Below, one piece after another: positions 30,581-38,128 of a DNA stretch of 48,056 nucleotides. The notes below the pieces were generated by a model that saw only the letters and a program-made list of their open reading frames with translations, was not told the DNA's origin and did no database searches. The position numbers were made by a program, and so were the translations under genes. Within the stretch, counting starts at the first letter, position 1. Every line of letters starts with the position of its first letter. Source of the DNA: Oscillospiraceae bacterium. Its GTDB lineage: Bacteria; Bacillota; Clostridia; Oscillospirales; Acutalibacteraceae. The stretch covers positions 1 to 48,056 of the forward strand of contig SVPC01000011.1 in NCBI GenBank assembly GCA_015066095.1, given 5' to 3'.

Positions 30581-30619
30581 AAAAATCGGTGGAATGGTTT
30601 TGATTCTACCGATTTTTTC
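30581..30619 (+). terminator. terminator after the mutarotase gene
   Basis: AAAAATCGGTGGAAT (30581-30595) pairs with ATTCTACCGATTTTT (30603-30617), one G-T pair, followed by a T run. Confidence 0.85.
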
Positions 30620-30647
30620 TTGACAGTATAATTTTTTGTGATAAACT
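30620..30647 (+). promoter_or_regulatory. likely promoter for the ThrE-like pair
   Basis: TTGACA (30620-30625) with TAAACT (30642-30647) at 16 bp. The -35 is perfect and the -10 is poor. Confidence 0.45.
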
Positions 30648-30709
30648 TTTAAGTAAAGATATGCTTGTTATAAAGTGTAATTTGATTATTTAAAAATAAG
30701 GGAAAAAGA

Positions 30710-31468
30710 ATGGAAAAAAATAATACATATCATTTGTTGTCATCTATTTTAAAAATACTTAAAATGATGACTGAGGCGGGAGCGGAAATCTACCGCGTAG
30801 AAGAAAGTGCAAAACTTATATTTGCTTCTTACGGTTTTGAAAACATTGATGTTTACGCCACAACATCAAATATTATAATATCGGTAGAAAGTGAAGAAAG
30901 CGGTATAAAAACCCACACAAGGCGTATAGAAAAAATAAGTACCGACATTGAAAAAATACATAAACTTAATAACTTGGTTCGCACAATTACGCAAACAACG
31001 CCCGATTATGCTTTTATAGAAAAAGAAATCGAAAAAATTGAAAATATAAAAAAATATCCTACTATTGTTAATATTGCTTTTTACGGAATAATTGCAGGTG
31101 CTTTCTATTTCTTCTTTGGTGGTAGAAATTGGTTAGAGTTTATAGTTTCTTTGTCTATCGGTCTTTGCACAGGTGTATTGAATTCGTTTTTTGATAAACT
31201 CGAATTTAATAAAATTCTTGCAAAGTTTTTGCTTTCTTTTGTGGCGGCAATAATCGCATGTGCGCTTAAAAGTTTTTCGGTTGTATCGCATTTAGAGTAT
31301 ATAATGATTGCAAATATAATGACCCTTATCCCAGGTATAGGTCTTACTAATTCGCTTAGAGATTTATTTGCAGGGGATAGTATTTCTGGTGTTTTACGTC
31401 TTATAGAAGCTGGTCTTTCGGCTTTGGCTATTGCTTGTGGCTATGTCGCAGCATCTGTGATGTTTTAA
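30710..31468 (+). CDS. threonine/serine exporter N-terminal half (ThrE family)
   Basis: 252 residues. A cytoplasmic N-terminal domain (LKMMTEAGAEIYRVEESAKLIFASYG, then the THTRRIE segment) precedes about five membrane helices with the family block MTLIPGIGLTNSLRDLFAGD. It matches the larger half (YjjP-like, PF06738) of a split ThrE exporter. The partner small half follows 11 nt after its stop. The exported substrate may be threonine, serine or an organic acid such as succinate. Confidence 0.9.
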   Translation: MEKNNTYHLLSSILKILKMMTEAGAEIYRVEESAKLIFASYGFENIDVYATTSNIIISVESEESGIKTHTRRIEKISTDIEKIHKLNNLVRTITQTTPDYAFIEKEIEKIENIKKYPTIVNIAFYGIIAGAFYFFFGGRNWLEFIVSLSIGLCTGVLNSFFDKLEFNKILAKFLLSFVAAIIACALKSFSVVSHLEYIMIANIMTLIPGIGLTNSLRDLFAGDSISGVLRLIEAGLSALAIACGYVAASVMF

Positions 31469-31479
31469 GGGGGTATTTT

Positions 31480-31923
31480 ATGTTTGATAGTGTAGCAATT
31501 ATACAGATTACAGCCTCCTTTTTTGGGACAATGGGTTTTTGTTTTCTCTTTAACATTCGTGGCAACAAACTTTGGCTTGCGGCACTGGGCGGTATGCTTT
31601 CTTGGTTGTTGTTTTTAAGTTTAGAAAGTATTGTCGCAAGTGAGGGAATAAGATATTTCTTGGTTTCTGTTTGCAGTACAATTTATGCGGAAATTTTGGC
31701 CAGAATTTTAAAAACACCTGCCACTACATTTAGTATTATAACTTTAATACCGTTAGTTCCAGGCGGTGCGCTTTATCATACAGCAACCTTTGCTATGAGC
31801 GGTGAAGCAACGCAATTTTTAGAAAAACTTATATATACGGTAGAATTGGCGTTGGCTTTATCACTTGGTATTGTTGTTGTTACGGCGGTGTTCAGATATA
31901 CTAAAAGATTTAAAAAAGTATAA
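31480..31923 (+). CDS. threonine/serine exporter small half (ThrE_2 / YjjB-like)
   Basis: 147 residues and about four or five membrane helices, with ASFFGTMGFCFLFNIRG at the start and the hallmark TFSIITLIPLVPGGALYHT, as in the PF12821 half of split ThrE transporters. ATG 31480 has AAGGGGG shortly before it; the longer frame from 31435 lies inside the upstream gene. It pairs with the preceding gene to form one transporter. Confidence 0.88.
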   Translation: MFDSVAIIQITASFFGTMGFCFLFNIRGNKLWLAALGGMLSWLLFLSLESIVASEGIRYFLVSVCSTIYAEILARILKTPATTFSIITLIPLVPGGALYHTATFAMSGEATQFLEKLIYTVELALALSLGIVVVTAVFRYTKRFKKV

Positions 31924-31941
31924 GTTATTTGCAAAATTACA

Positions 31942-31971
31942 ACCCCTTATCACAATATTGTGGTAAGGGGT
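31942..31971 (+). terminator. hairpin after the ThrE-like pair
   Basis: ACCCCTTATCACAA (31942-31955) pairs with TTGTGGTAAGGGGT (31958-31971), but only a weak T tail follows. It abuts the left end of the dispersed repeat element, so it may belong to either. Confidence 0.5.
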
Positions 31972-31972
31972 A

Positions 31973-32263
31973 AATTATAGTTTATCGTGGAGATGATTGG
32001 TATATCGTAGGGGCAAACAATGTTTGCCCGTTCAGGTGAGATGTAATTTTTCGGGAGACCAATGGTCTCCCCTACGATGTTTTTATATAGATAGCACAGG
32101 AAGCCTTCCCCTTGAGGGGAAGGGGGACCGTATTAGCGGTGGATGAGGTGTTTTAAATCAATTTTCATTGACTCCTCATCCGTCACGGCTTACGCCGCGC
32201 CACCTTCTCCCGCAGGAGAAGGCATTGGTTTGTACCATTCTTTTAACCCGATAAACTATAATT
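31973..32263. mobile_element. MITE-like dispersed repeat element with terminal inverted repeats
   Basis: AATTATAGTTTATCG at 31973-31987 recurs inverted at 32249-32263, giving a 291-bp element with perfect 15-bp ends and no gene. Inside are several hairpins: GGGCAAACA/TGTTTGCCC (32011-32029), GGGAGACC/GGTCTCCC (32051-32069), CCTTCCCC/GGGGAAGG (32104-32122) and CCTTCTCC/GGAGAAGG (32203-32222). Two blocks (CAGGAAGCCTTCCCC at 32097 and a 33-bp block at 32133-32165) recur at the right end of the window. Confidence 0.75.
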
Positions 32264-32363
32264 CATATGTGTCTATATGGTCGGGGATAAGGGGTTGAGA
32301 TTTTATTGAGTGTAAAGGCGTAATTGCCCGTCGGGGCACCCGACCTACAAACAATAATTTGTT
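32264..32363. repeat. repeat-derived intergenic stretch
   Basis: No gene. It contains GCGTAATTGCCCGTCG at 32318-32333, whose exact reverse complement lies at 47824-47839, and an imperfect GC-rich palindrome around GTCGGGGCACCCGAC. It appears to be another module of the same dispersed repeat family. Confidence 0.6.
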
Positions 32364-32723
32364 TTAAGCTTTTTGTTTCTTGAAAATTTCGGTAAGTCCC
32401 ATAATGCAAAGAAAACTGCCAAAGATTTTTTGCGTTATATCTCCACCGATATAGTCTGCTAAAAATATACCTGCAACCGCGCCAACAATTCCAAAGAGTG
32501 CAATTTTCAGGGTGATTTTCCATTTAATTTGCTTTTTTATTGAATATATTATAAGCGATAATATGCCTATAGGTATAAAAAACAATAGGTTTGTGCCTTG
32601 TGCGGTGAGCGGTTTTGTATCGGTAAAAAGAGAGAGATAGATTATCAGTATACCGCCACCTCCAAGCCCCATACTGCCGAGTATCCCTGAAAAAAGCCCT
32701 GCTAAAAGGGCGGGGATATTCAT
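32364..32723 (-). CDS. TauE/SafE-like permease, second half
   Basis: 119 residues, four membrane helices. ALLAGLFSGILGSMGLGGGGILIIYLSLF is the glycine-rich motif that starts each half of a TauE/SafE protein. A normal family member has two such halves in about 250 residues; here the halves are separate genes. Its ATG overlaps the stop of the first half (ATGA), so the two are made in equal amounts and probably assemble into one transporter for sulfite, sulfonate or another organic anion. Confidence 0.85.
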   Translation of the reverse strand: MNIPALLAGLFSGILGSMGLGGGGILIIYLSLFTDTKPLTAQGTNLLFFIPIGILSLIIYSIKKQIKWKITLKIALFGIVGAVAGIFLADYIGGDITQKIFGSFLCIMGLTEIFKKQKA

Positions 32724-33085
32724 CGGAGAAGCAGGCGTATACCTGCATAGACCATAAGAATGCCGAAGATGTTTTTAAGCCATTTTGCACTTATTTTTTT
32801 GAGCAAATAAGTGCCTATAATAGCGCCTATTAGTCCTGTGGGCATATAAATTACGGCATCGCTAAAGGTTACTAAATTTTTCAAAAGATAAACTATGGCA
32901 GATACTATTGTTATAGGTAAAATTATTGCTATTGCATTTGTGTGGCTTTCCTTTTGAGAAAAGCCGATTTTTTTAAGCAAAGGTACGGCTAACATACCAC
33001 CGCCTGCACCTAAAATGCCGTTCACAAGACCTATGCATACCCCAAAAATCGCCGTTAAGGTTTTTGATTTTAATTTAGCTTTCAT
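32720..33085 (-). CDS. TauE/SafE-like permease, first half
   Basis: 121 residues, four membrane helices, with the motif IFGVCIGLVNGILGAGGGMLAVPLLKKIGFSQKESHTNAIAIILPITIVSA typical of the N-terminal half of TauE/SafE transporters. The start at 33085 has AGAAGGAAGAA just upstream; the longer frame to 33340 runs antisense into the next gene and is rejected. It overlaps the second-half gene by 4 nt. Confidence 0.87.
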   Translation of the reverse strand: MKAKLKSKTLTAIFGVCIGLVNGILGAGGGMLAVPLLKKIGFSQKESHTNAIAIILPITIVSAIVYLLKNLVTFSDAVIYMPTGLIGAIIGTYLLKKISAKWLKNIFGILMVYAGIRLLLR

Positions 33086-33156
33086 AAATTTCTTCCTTCT
33101 GCGTTTTGTATAGTATGCCCTAAAAAGTAAATAAAAAGTAAATTTTATAAAATCGG

Positions 33157-33185
33157 TTGAAAAGTGGGGGAATATATGATAAAAT
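33157..33185 (+). promoter_or_regulatory. likely promoter for the EF-hand-like protein gene
   Basis: TTGAAA (33157-33162), a 17-bp spacer and TAAAAT (33180-33185). It lies about 25 bp before the TTG start. Confidence 0.5.
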
Positions 33186-33209
33186 TTTATGGTAAAGGAT
33201 GTGGGATAA

Positions 33210-33935
33210 TTGGCTGAAAAGCGTAATGATATTATAGAAGAACAACGAAAAGCCAGAGAAGAATTTTTAAAACTTAAAAAAATGCAACAGGGTGAGTTGA
33301 AACCCCAAGCAAAGCCGAGTGAGATTGCTGTTGTCCCCAAAACTTTTGGCGAAAAGGCTGCAAATTTTTGGTTTCATTATAAAATACATACCTTGCTAAC
33401 AATTTTTATGGTAATACTTTTGTCAGTCGGAATAACACAGTGTGCCACTCGTGAATCGTATGATTTTGAGATTATGTATTTTACCTATACTCCGGCTGTT
33501 GATGTTGAAATAGATAAGGTAGAAGAATATTTTGAAACCCTTGCGACAGATGCTGACGGCGATGGTAAAATCAATGTTTTGGTTAAAAATTGCAGTGTTA
33601 CTGATAGTAATAAAGACGCTTCACGCACTTTGACATTTTCTAAGATACAATCAATAATGGTAGCCGATTATTCGGTGGTGCTTTATGTGGTAGACCAAAA
33701 GGCGATTGATTATTTTAATAATGCGCTTGATTATTCTATTTTTGTTGAAGAACCCACACCGCTAGGTGCTGATTTTTATAAGGCAACTGAAATTGGGGGT
33801 ACAAGATTGCCCGACGGTTTAAAGGTTGGACTTAGAATAATAAAGGGAACACAATTTGAAGGCAAAGATGAAGCCGACAGGGCTTTTGAAGCAGGTAAAC
33901 AGGTTTTAGAAAAAATTAAGAAGCAAAACAGTTAA
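33210..33935 (+). CDS. membrane-anchored exported protein of unknown function
   Basis: 241 residues. A Lys/Glu-rich cytoplasmic start (NDIIEEQRKAREEFLKLKKMQ, helical) is followed by one membrane helix (LLTIFMVILLSVGITQC) and an extracytoplasmic domain of about 160 residues. That domain includes TDADGDGKINVL, a good EF-hand-like calcium loop. No family recognised. The start is TTG 33210, with AAAGGATG upstream. It is divergent from the TauE halves and has its own promoter and terminator. Confidence 0.75.
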   Translation: MAEKRNDIIEEQRKAREEFLKLKKMQQGELKPQAKPSEIAVVPKTFGEKAANFWFHYKIHTLLTIFMVILLSVGITQCATRESYDFEIMYFTYTPAVDVEIDKVEEYFETLATDADGDGKINVLVKNCSVTDSNKDASRTLTFSKIQSIMVADYSVVLYVVDQKAIDYFNNALDYSIFVEEPTPLGADFYKATEIGGTRLPDGLKVGLRIIKGTQFEGKDEADRAFEAGKQVLEKIKKQNS

Positions 33936-33955
33936 TGCTGTTTTGCTTCTTTTTT
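33919..33955. terminator. bidirectional terminator between convergent genes
   Basis: AGAAGCAAAACAG (33919-33931) pairs with CTGTTTTGCTTCT (33938-33950) and is followed by a T run. It covers the end of the exported-protein gene and ends just before the CapA stop. Confidence 0.88.
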
Positions 33956-33960
33956 AATAA

Positions 33961-35250
33961 TTATTTGAATGTTATTTCGCAACCGAGGTGCTGTTGACAT
34001 TCGGTAAGTCCGTTTTTGAGTATGGCTTCCGTACGGGAATAAGACTCTTTTAGTTTGGAACTGACATTGGAGTAATTTGTGCCGTCTATGGGGTAGATGG
34101 TATATTTCCAACCTTTATTTGAATATTTGTGTACCCAAGTGGGTATAACATCCACACTTTGAAGGCTGACTTTACCGTCCGATTTTTTTAGTGTGTAACT
34201 AAACATTACACCATCTTCGGTGTGACCTTTACGCGCACTGCTTATCAGTTCGCGTCTTTGGTTGGAAACCGCATTGCCCAAAGAATAAATACAAATGGTG
34301 GTGTGTTCGCTGCCTTCTGCACGGATAAGTTCCATAGGTTGTACCACATGTGGGTGACCGCCTATAATAATATCAACACCCATATTGCAAAGTTTTTGTG
34401 CTATGGTTTTTTGCCAGTTGTTGGCGGTCAGTTGATATTCCTCACCCCAGTGCATATAAAAGGTGATAAATTCCGCGCCGTTTTGCTTCATGCCGTCTAT
34501 TACAGATTGAGCTTGTGCATAAAATTTTTCAAGTCTTTGGTAAGAAAATGTGTTAATATAATCGTTGGCTTCGGCATTTATTGCACCGCCGTTTAAATAT
34601 TTGCGGTTGGGGTCTTTTCCTTTAGTTTCATAGGTGAAATTGACAATACCGATTTTAATACCGTTTACCTCTTTTACAAGATATTCGGGGTCGGAAAGTG
34701 TTTCTTTTGTACCCGTAAATTCCAAACCGTTTTCTTTCAAAATCCGCGCGGTGCGTTTAAGCCCTGAAAAACCTGTGTCATACGAATGGTTATTAGATGT
34801 CATAAGTAAATCTATACCGCTTTGTTTTATGTTTTGCGCTAATACGTCGGGGGTGTTAAAGTTTGGATATCCGTCATAAGGTCCTGCTTCTTTGCCACCG
34901 AATGTGAGTTCAAGATTGCCGACAGTAAGGTCGGCTTTTTGGTAGGTTGCAGCGGCTTTCTTGAAAAATGCCGAAAAATCATATCCGTTGGAGGTTTTAC
35001 CACCATCTAACTGTGGTTGGTGCACCATAATATCGCCAATGCTTAAAACTGTGGCAAAGGTATCAGGCTCTTTTTTTATTTCTTCTTTGTAAGATGATGT
35101 GTCAGATGATGTGATAACATCTGTATCACCTGAAAGCAGAGAGGCAATAGTTGTTATAAGTGCAATAGCACCTACAAGTACCAAAGCGCAAAGGCTTAAA
35201 AATATTCTTCTGCGGATAATTGCTTTTTGACGTCTTGTTCTTTTTTTCAT
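33961..35250 (-). CDS. CapA family metallophosphatase-like protein
   Basis: 429 residues. A basic N-terminus and one membrane helix (IFLSLCALVLVGAIALITTIA) anchor it outside the cell. The CapA/PGA_cap domain follows: LSIGDIMVHQPQ, LTVGNLELTFGG, FNTPDVLAQNIKQSGIDLLMTSNNHSYDTG, FITFYMHWGEEY and GVDIIIGGHPHVVQPMEL, with the conserved Asp, Asn and His metal ligands of the calcineurin-like fold. CapA proteins take part in poly-gamma-glutamate capsule making, but no capB or capC is near, so its role here is open. Start ATG 35250 with TTAGGAGC. Confidence 0.9.
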   Translation of the reverse strand: MKKRTRRQKAIIRRRIFLSLCALVLVGAIALITTIASLLSGDTDVITSSDTSSYKEEIKKEPDTFATVLSIGDIMVHQPQLDGGKTSNGYDFSAFFKKAAATYQKADLTVGNLELTFGGKEAGPYDGYPNFNTPDVLAQNIKQSGIDLLMTSNNHSYDTGFSGLKRTARILKENGLEFTGTKETLSDPEYLVKEVNGIKIGIVNFTYETKGKDPNRKYLNGGAINAEANDYINTFSYQRLEKFYAQAQSVIDGMKQNGAEFITFYMHWGEEYQLTANNWQKTIAQKLCNMGVDIIIGGHPHVVQPMELIRAEGSEHTTICIYSLGNAVSNQRRELISSARKGHTEDGVMFSYTLKKSDGKVSLQSVDVIPTWVHKYSNKGWKYTIYPIDGTNYSNVSSKLKESYSRTEAILKNGLTECQQHLGCEITFK

Positions 35251-35259
35251 AAATTGCTC

Positions 35260-35988
35260 CTAAAACAAACAAAGTGTAACGGGTAATATTATAGCCGGTA
35301 CAAAGTTCATTACTTTGATTTTTGTGATTTTTAACATATTAAGTGCTAACGCTATTATTAAAAGTGAGCCGATAACCGACATTTGTGCGATTATGTAATC
35401 GTTTAAAACAGGAGATACCACATTTGCTAAAAGGGTAAGTCCGCCCTCTATAACCAAGGTGGAAAGGGAAGCGAAAATCACCCCAATTCCCATACTGGAA
35501 GTAAGAGCGAGAGCGGCAACACAGTCAATAACCGATTTTGAATAAAGGGTCGAATTGTCACCGTTTATACCGCTGTCAATAGAGCCTACAATAGTCATAG
35601 CGCCTACACAAAAAAGCAAAGTAGCGGTAACAAACCCCTCGGCTATGTTGCTTTTTTCGTGGGCTTTGGCAAATTTTTTCTGCACAAAAGCACCAAGACG
35701 GTTTACCTGCTTGTCGAGATTGAGCAATTCGCCTATAACAGTGCCAACTGCAAAACAAACAATGATAACCAAAATATTCGCGCCCTTTTCAAAAAGACCT
35801 GTAATGCCTATGTAAAGTACGCAAAATGCCATGCCTGTCATAAGCGCATTTGTTATCTTTTCGGGCAGACCTTTTTTGAACAAAAGCCCCAAAAGTGAGC
35901 CGATAACCACTAAAATAAAATTCACTACCGCGCCACTTGTAAGCACCTTTCCAAAGGCGGTTTGTGATAATGTTTCGAGAATTTCCAA
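35260..35988 (-). CDS. DUF554 family membrane protein
   Basis: 242 residues and six or seven membrane helices. Family blocks: GAVVNFILVVIGSLLGLLFKKGLPEKITNALMTGMAFCVLYIGITG, GTVIGELLNLDKQVNRLG, and FCVGAMTIVGSIDSGINGDNSTLYSKSVIDCVAALALTSSMGIGV. Function is not known; a transporter role is usually assumed. TTG 35988 is the likely start because AGAGGTG sits 6 nt before it; the GTG at 35997 is part of that site. CapA begins 9 nt after its stop, so the two may share a transcript. Confidence 0.88.
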   Translation of the reverse strand: MEILETLSQTAFGKVLTSGAVVNFILVVIGSLLGLLFKKGLPEKITNALMTGMAFCVLYIGITGLFEKGANILVIIVCFAVGTVIGELLNLDKQVNRLGAFVQKKFAKAHEKSNIAEGFVTATLLFCVGAMTIVGSIDSGINGDNSTLYSKSVIDCVAALALTSSMGIGVIFASLSTLVIEGGLTLLANVVSPVLNDYIIAQMSVIGSLLIIALALNMLKITKIKVMNFVPAIILPVTLCLF

Positions 35989-36058
35989 ATAAAACACCTC
36001 TTACAACATATCATATACCAAAACGGCGTAAAAATCAATAGATATTTGTGGTTTTTAC

Positions 36059-36088
36059 TTGACGAAACCACTAAATATAGTATATAAT
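36059..36088 (+). promoter_or_regulatory. promoter of the topoisomerase operon
   Basis: TTGACG (36059-36064), an 18-bp spacer and TATAAT (36083-36088). GAGGAG follows before ATG 36122. Confidence 0.7.
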
Positions 36089-36121
36089 ATATAAGTATAT
36101 TTATGTTTGAGGAGTATTATA

Positions 36122-38104
36122 ATGGCAAAACCTAAGGCAGAATATGGTAACGACAGTATTAAACAACTAAAAGGCCCTGACCAGGTGCGTTTGCGCCCTG
36201 CGGTTATTTTCGGCTCGGATGGTCTTGACGGTTGTGAGCATTCAGTGTTTGAAATTATTTCTAACTCTATAGACGAGGCTCGTGAGGGTCACGGTAATAA
36301 AATAGTTATAACAAAATATTCGGACGGCTCGATTGAAGTGCAAGATTTTGGCCGTGGCGCACCTGTTGATTATAATGCAAAAGAAGAACAGTACAACTAT
36401 GTGCTTTTGTTTGAAAGTTTGTACGCCGGAGGTAAATATGATACAAACAGCGGCGGCGATTACGAATTTTCAATAGGTCTTAACGGCTTAGGACTTGCGT
36501 CCACACAGTTTTCTTCGGAATATATGGATGTTGAAATCAAGCGTGATGGTTTTAAATATAATCTGCATTTTGAAAAGGGCTACAACAAAGGCGGTCTTCA
36601 AAAGGAAGAATATACTGGCAGAGATACAGGTACGAAAATCCGTTGGAAACCCGATTTGGATGTTTTTACCGATATTGATATTCCTACCGAGTATTTTATA
36701 GACACCTTAAAACGACAGGCTATTGTAAATGACGGTCTTGTTTTCCTTTTCCGCGAACAGCAGGGTAGTCGTTTTATAAGTCAAGAAATTTCTTATAAAA
36801 ACGGTATTACCGACTATGTTAATGAAATTGTCGGTGAAGACAGAATGGCAGGTGTACAGTTCTGGCAGACCGAAAGAAAAGGTCGCGACCGCGAGGACAA
36901 GCCTGAATATAAGGTTAAAATAAATGTTGCTATGAGTTTTAGCAACAAAAACCCGATGAAAGAGTATTATCACAACTCCAGTTGGCTTGAACACGGCGGT
37001 GTTCCCGAAAAGGCAACACGCAGCGCCTTTCTTGCGATGGTGGATAATTACATTAAGCAATCGGGTAAGTATAAAAATAACGAAAGTAAAATTACTTTTT
37101 CTGATATTGAAGAATGCTTGGTTATAGTAATTTCTTCTTTTTCTACAATGACTTCTTATGAAAACCAGACTAAAAAGTCTATTACCAATAAGTTTATTTA
37201 TGAAGCGATGGTAGACTTTTTGCGCCATCAGTTGGAAGTATATTTTATAGAAAACAAGGCAGAGGCAGATAAAATTGCCGACCAAGTGCTTGTTAATAAG
37301 CGTAGCCGTGAGCGTAGCGAAAAGGAAAGAATTAACCTTAAAAAGACCTTGGCTACGGGTAACTCTATGGTTGACCGTGTGCAAAAGTTTGTTGACTGCA
37401 GAAGTCGTGATGTTGCCGAGCGCGAACTCTATATAGTTGAGGGTGATTCGGCTTTAGGTTCTTGTAAATTGGCGCGTGATGCTGCTTTTCAGGCTATTAT
37501 GCCAGTGCGCGGTAAAATTCTTAACTGCCTGAAAGCCGAGTATGAAAAGATTTTCAAAAGTGAGATTATTACTGACCTTTTGAAAGTTCTCGGCTGCGGT
37601 GTAGAGGTTAAGTCTAAGGCTAATAAAGGTCTTTCCACCTTTGACCTTAATAATCTTCGTTGGAATAAGATTATAATCTGTACCGATGCCGACGTCGACG
37701 GTTTCCACATAAGAACCCTTATTCTTACTATGATTTACCGCTTAATGCCAACGCTAATTAGCGAAGGTAAGGTGTTTATTGCCGAAACTCCGCTTTATGA
37801 AATAGGCACGAAAAAGATGACCTATTTTGCTTATGACGAAAACGAAAAACGCGATATTTTAGAGCAAATAGGCGACGAAAAGTACGATTTACAGCGTTCA
37901 AAAGGTCTTGGTGAAAACCAACCAGATATGATGAATTTGACAACAATGAATCCCGAAACCCGCCGTCTTATAAAGGTGTTGCCCGAAGATGCCGAAAGAA
38001 CAAGTGAAATGTTTGATTTGCTTTTAGGTGATAACTTACAAGGCAGAAAAGATTATATTTCTGAAAATGGCTACCTTTATATGGAAGAAGCAGATATAAG
38101 TTAA
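36122..38104 (+). CDS. type IIA DNA topoisomerase subunit B, divergent ParE-like
   Basis: 660 residues in the order GHKL ATPase, transducer, TOPRIM, C-terminal zipper. The catalytic Glu44 is kept (SVFEIISNSIDEA), and the ATP loops read DFGRGAPV (75-82, usually DNGRGIPV) and FSIGLNGLG (usually SGGLHGVG). The transducer QTK is present (NQTKKSI). TOPRIM motifs ELYIVEGDSALGS, PVRGKILN and CTDADVDGFHIRTL are intact. These departures make it a distinct subtype rather than the housekeeping GyrB. The gene for the A subunit starts 24 nt later. ATG 36122 has GAGGAG upstream. Whether it decatenates or supercoils cannot be told from the sequence. Confidence 0.85.
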   Translation: MAKPKAEYGNDSIKQLKGPDQVRLRPAVIFGSDGLDGCEHSVFEIISNSIDEAREGHGNKIVITKYSDGSIEVQDFGRGAPVDYNAKEEQYNYVLLFESLYAGGKYDTNSGGDYEFSIGLNGLGLASTQFSSEYMDVEIKRDGFKYNLHFEKGYNKGGLQKEEYTGRDTGTKIRWKPDLDVFTDIDIPTEYFIDTLKRQAIVNDGLVFLFREQQGSRFISQEISYKNGITDYVNEIVGEDRMAGVQFWQTERKGRDREDKPEYKVKINVAMSFSNKNPMKEYYHNSSWLEHGGVPEKATRSAFLAMVDNYIKQSGKYKNNESKITFSDIEECLVIVISSFSTMTSYENQTKKSITNKFIYEAMVDFLRHQLEVYFIENKAEADKIADQVLVNKRSRERSEKERINLKKTLATGNSMVDRVQKFVDCRSRDVAERELYIVEGDSALGSCKLARDAAFQAIMPVRGKILNCLKAEYEKIFKSEIITDLLKVLGCGVEVKSKANKGLSTFDLNNLRWNKIIICTDADVDGFHIRTLILTMIYRLMPTLISEGKVFIAETPLYEIGTKKMTYFAYDENEKRDILEQIGDEKYDLQRSKGLGENQPDMMNLTTMNPETRRLIKVLPEDAERTSEMFDLLLGDNLQGRKDYISENGYLYMEEADIS

Positions 38105-38128
38105 TTCTAAATTATAGGAGATAATTTA

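Noticed and set aside
33086-33340. N-terminal extension of the first TauE half
   Set aside because: It would overlap the opposing gene by 130 bp, is Ser/Phe-rich without family similarity, and a ribosome site lies just before the ATG at 33085.
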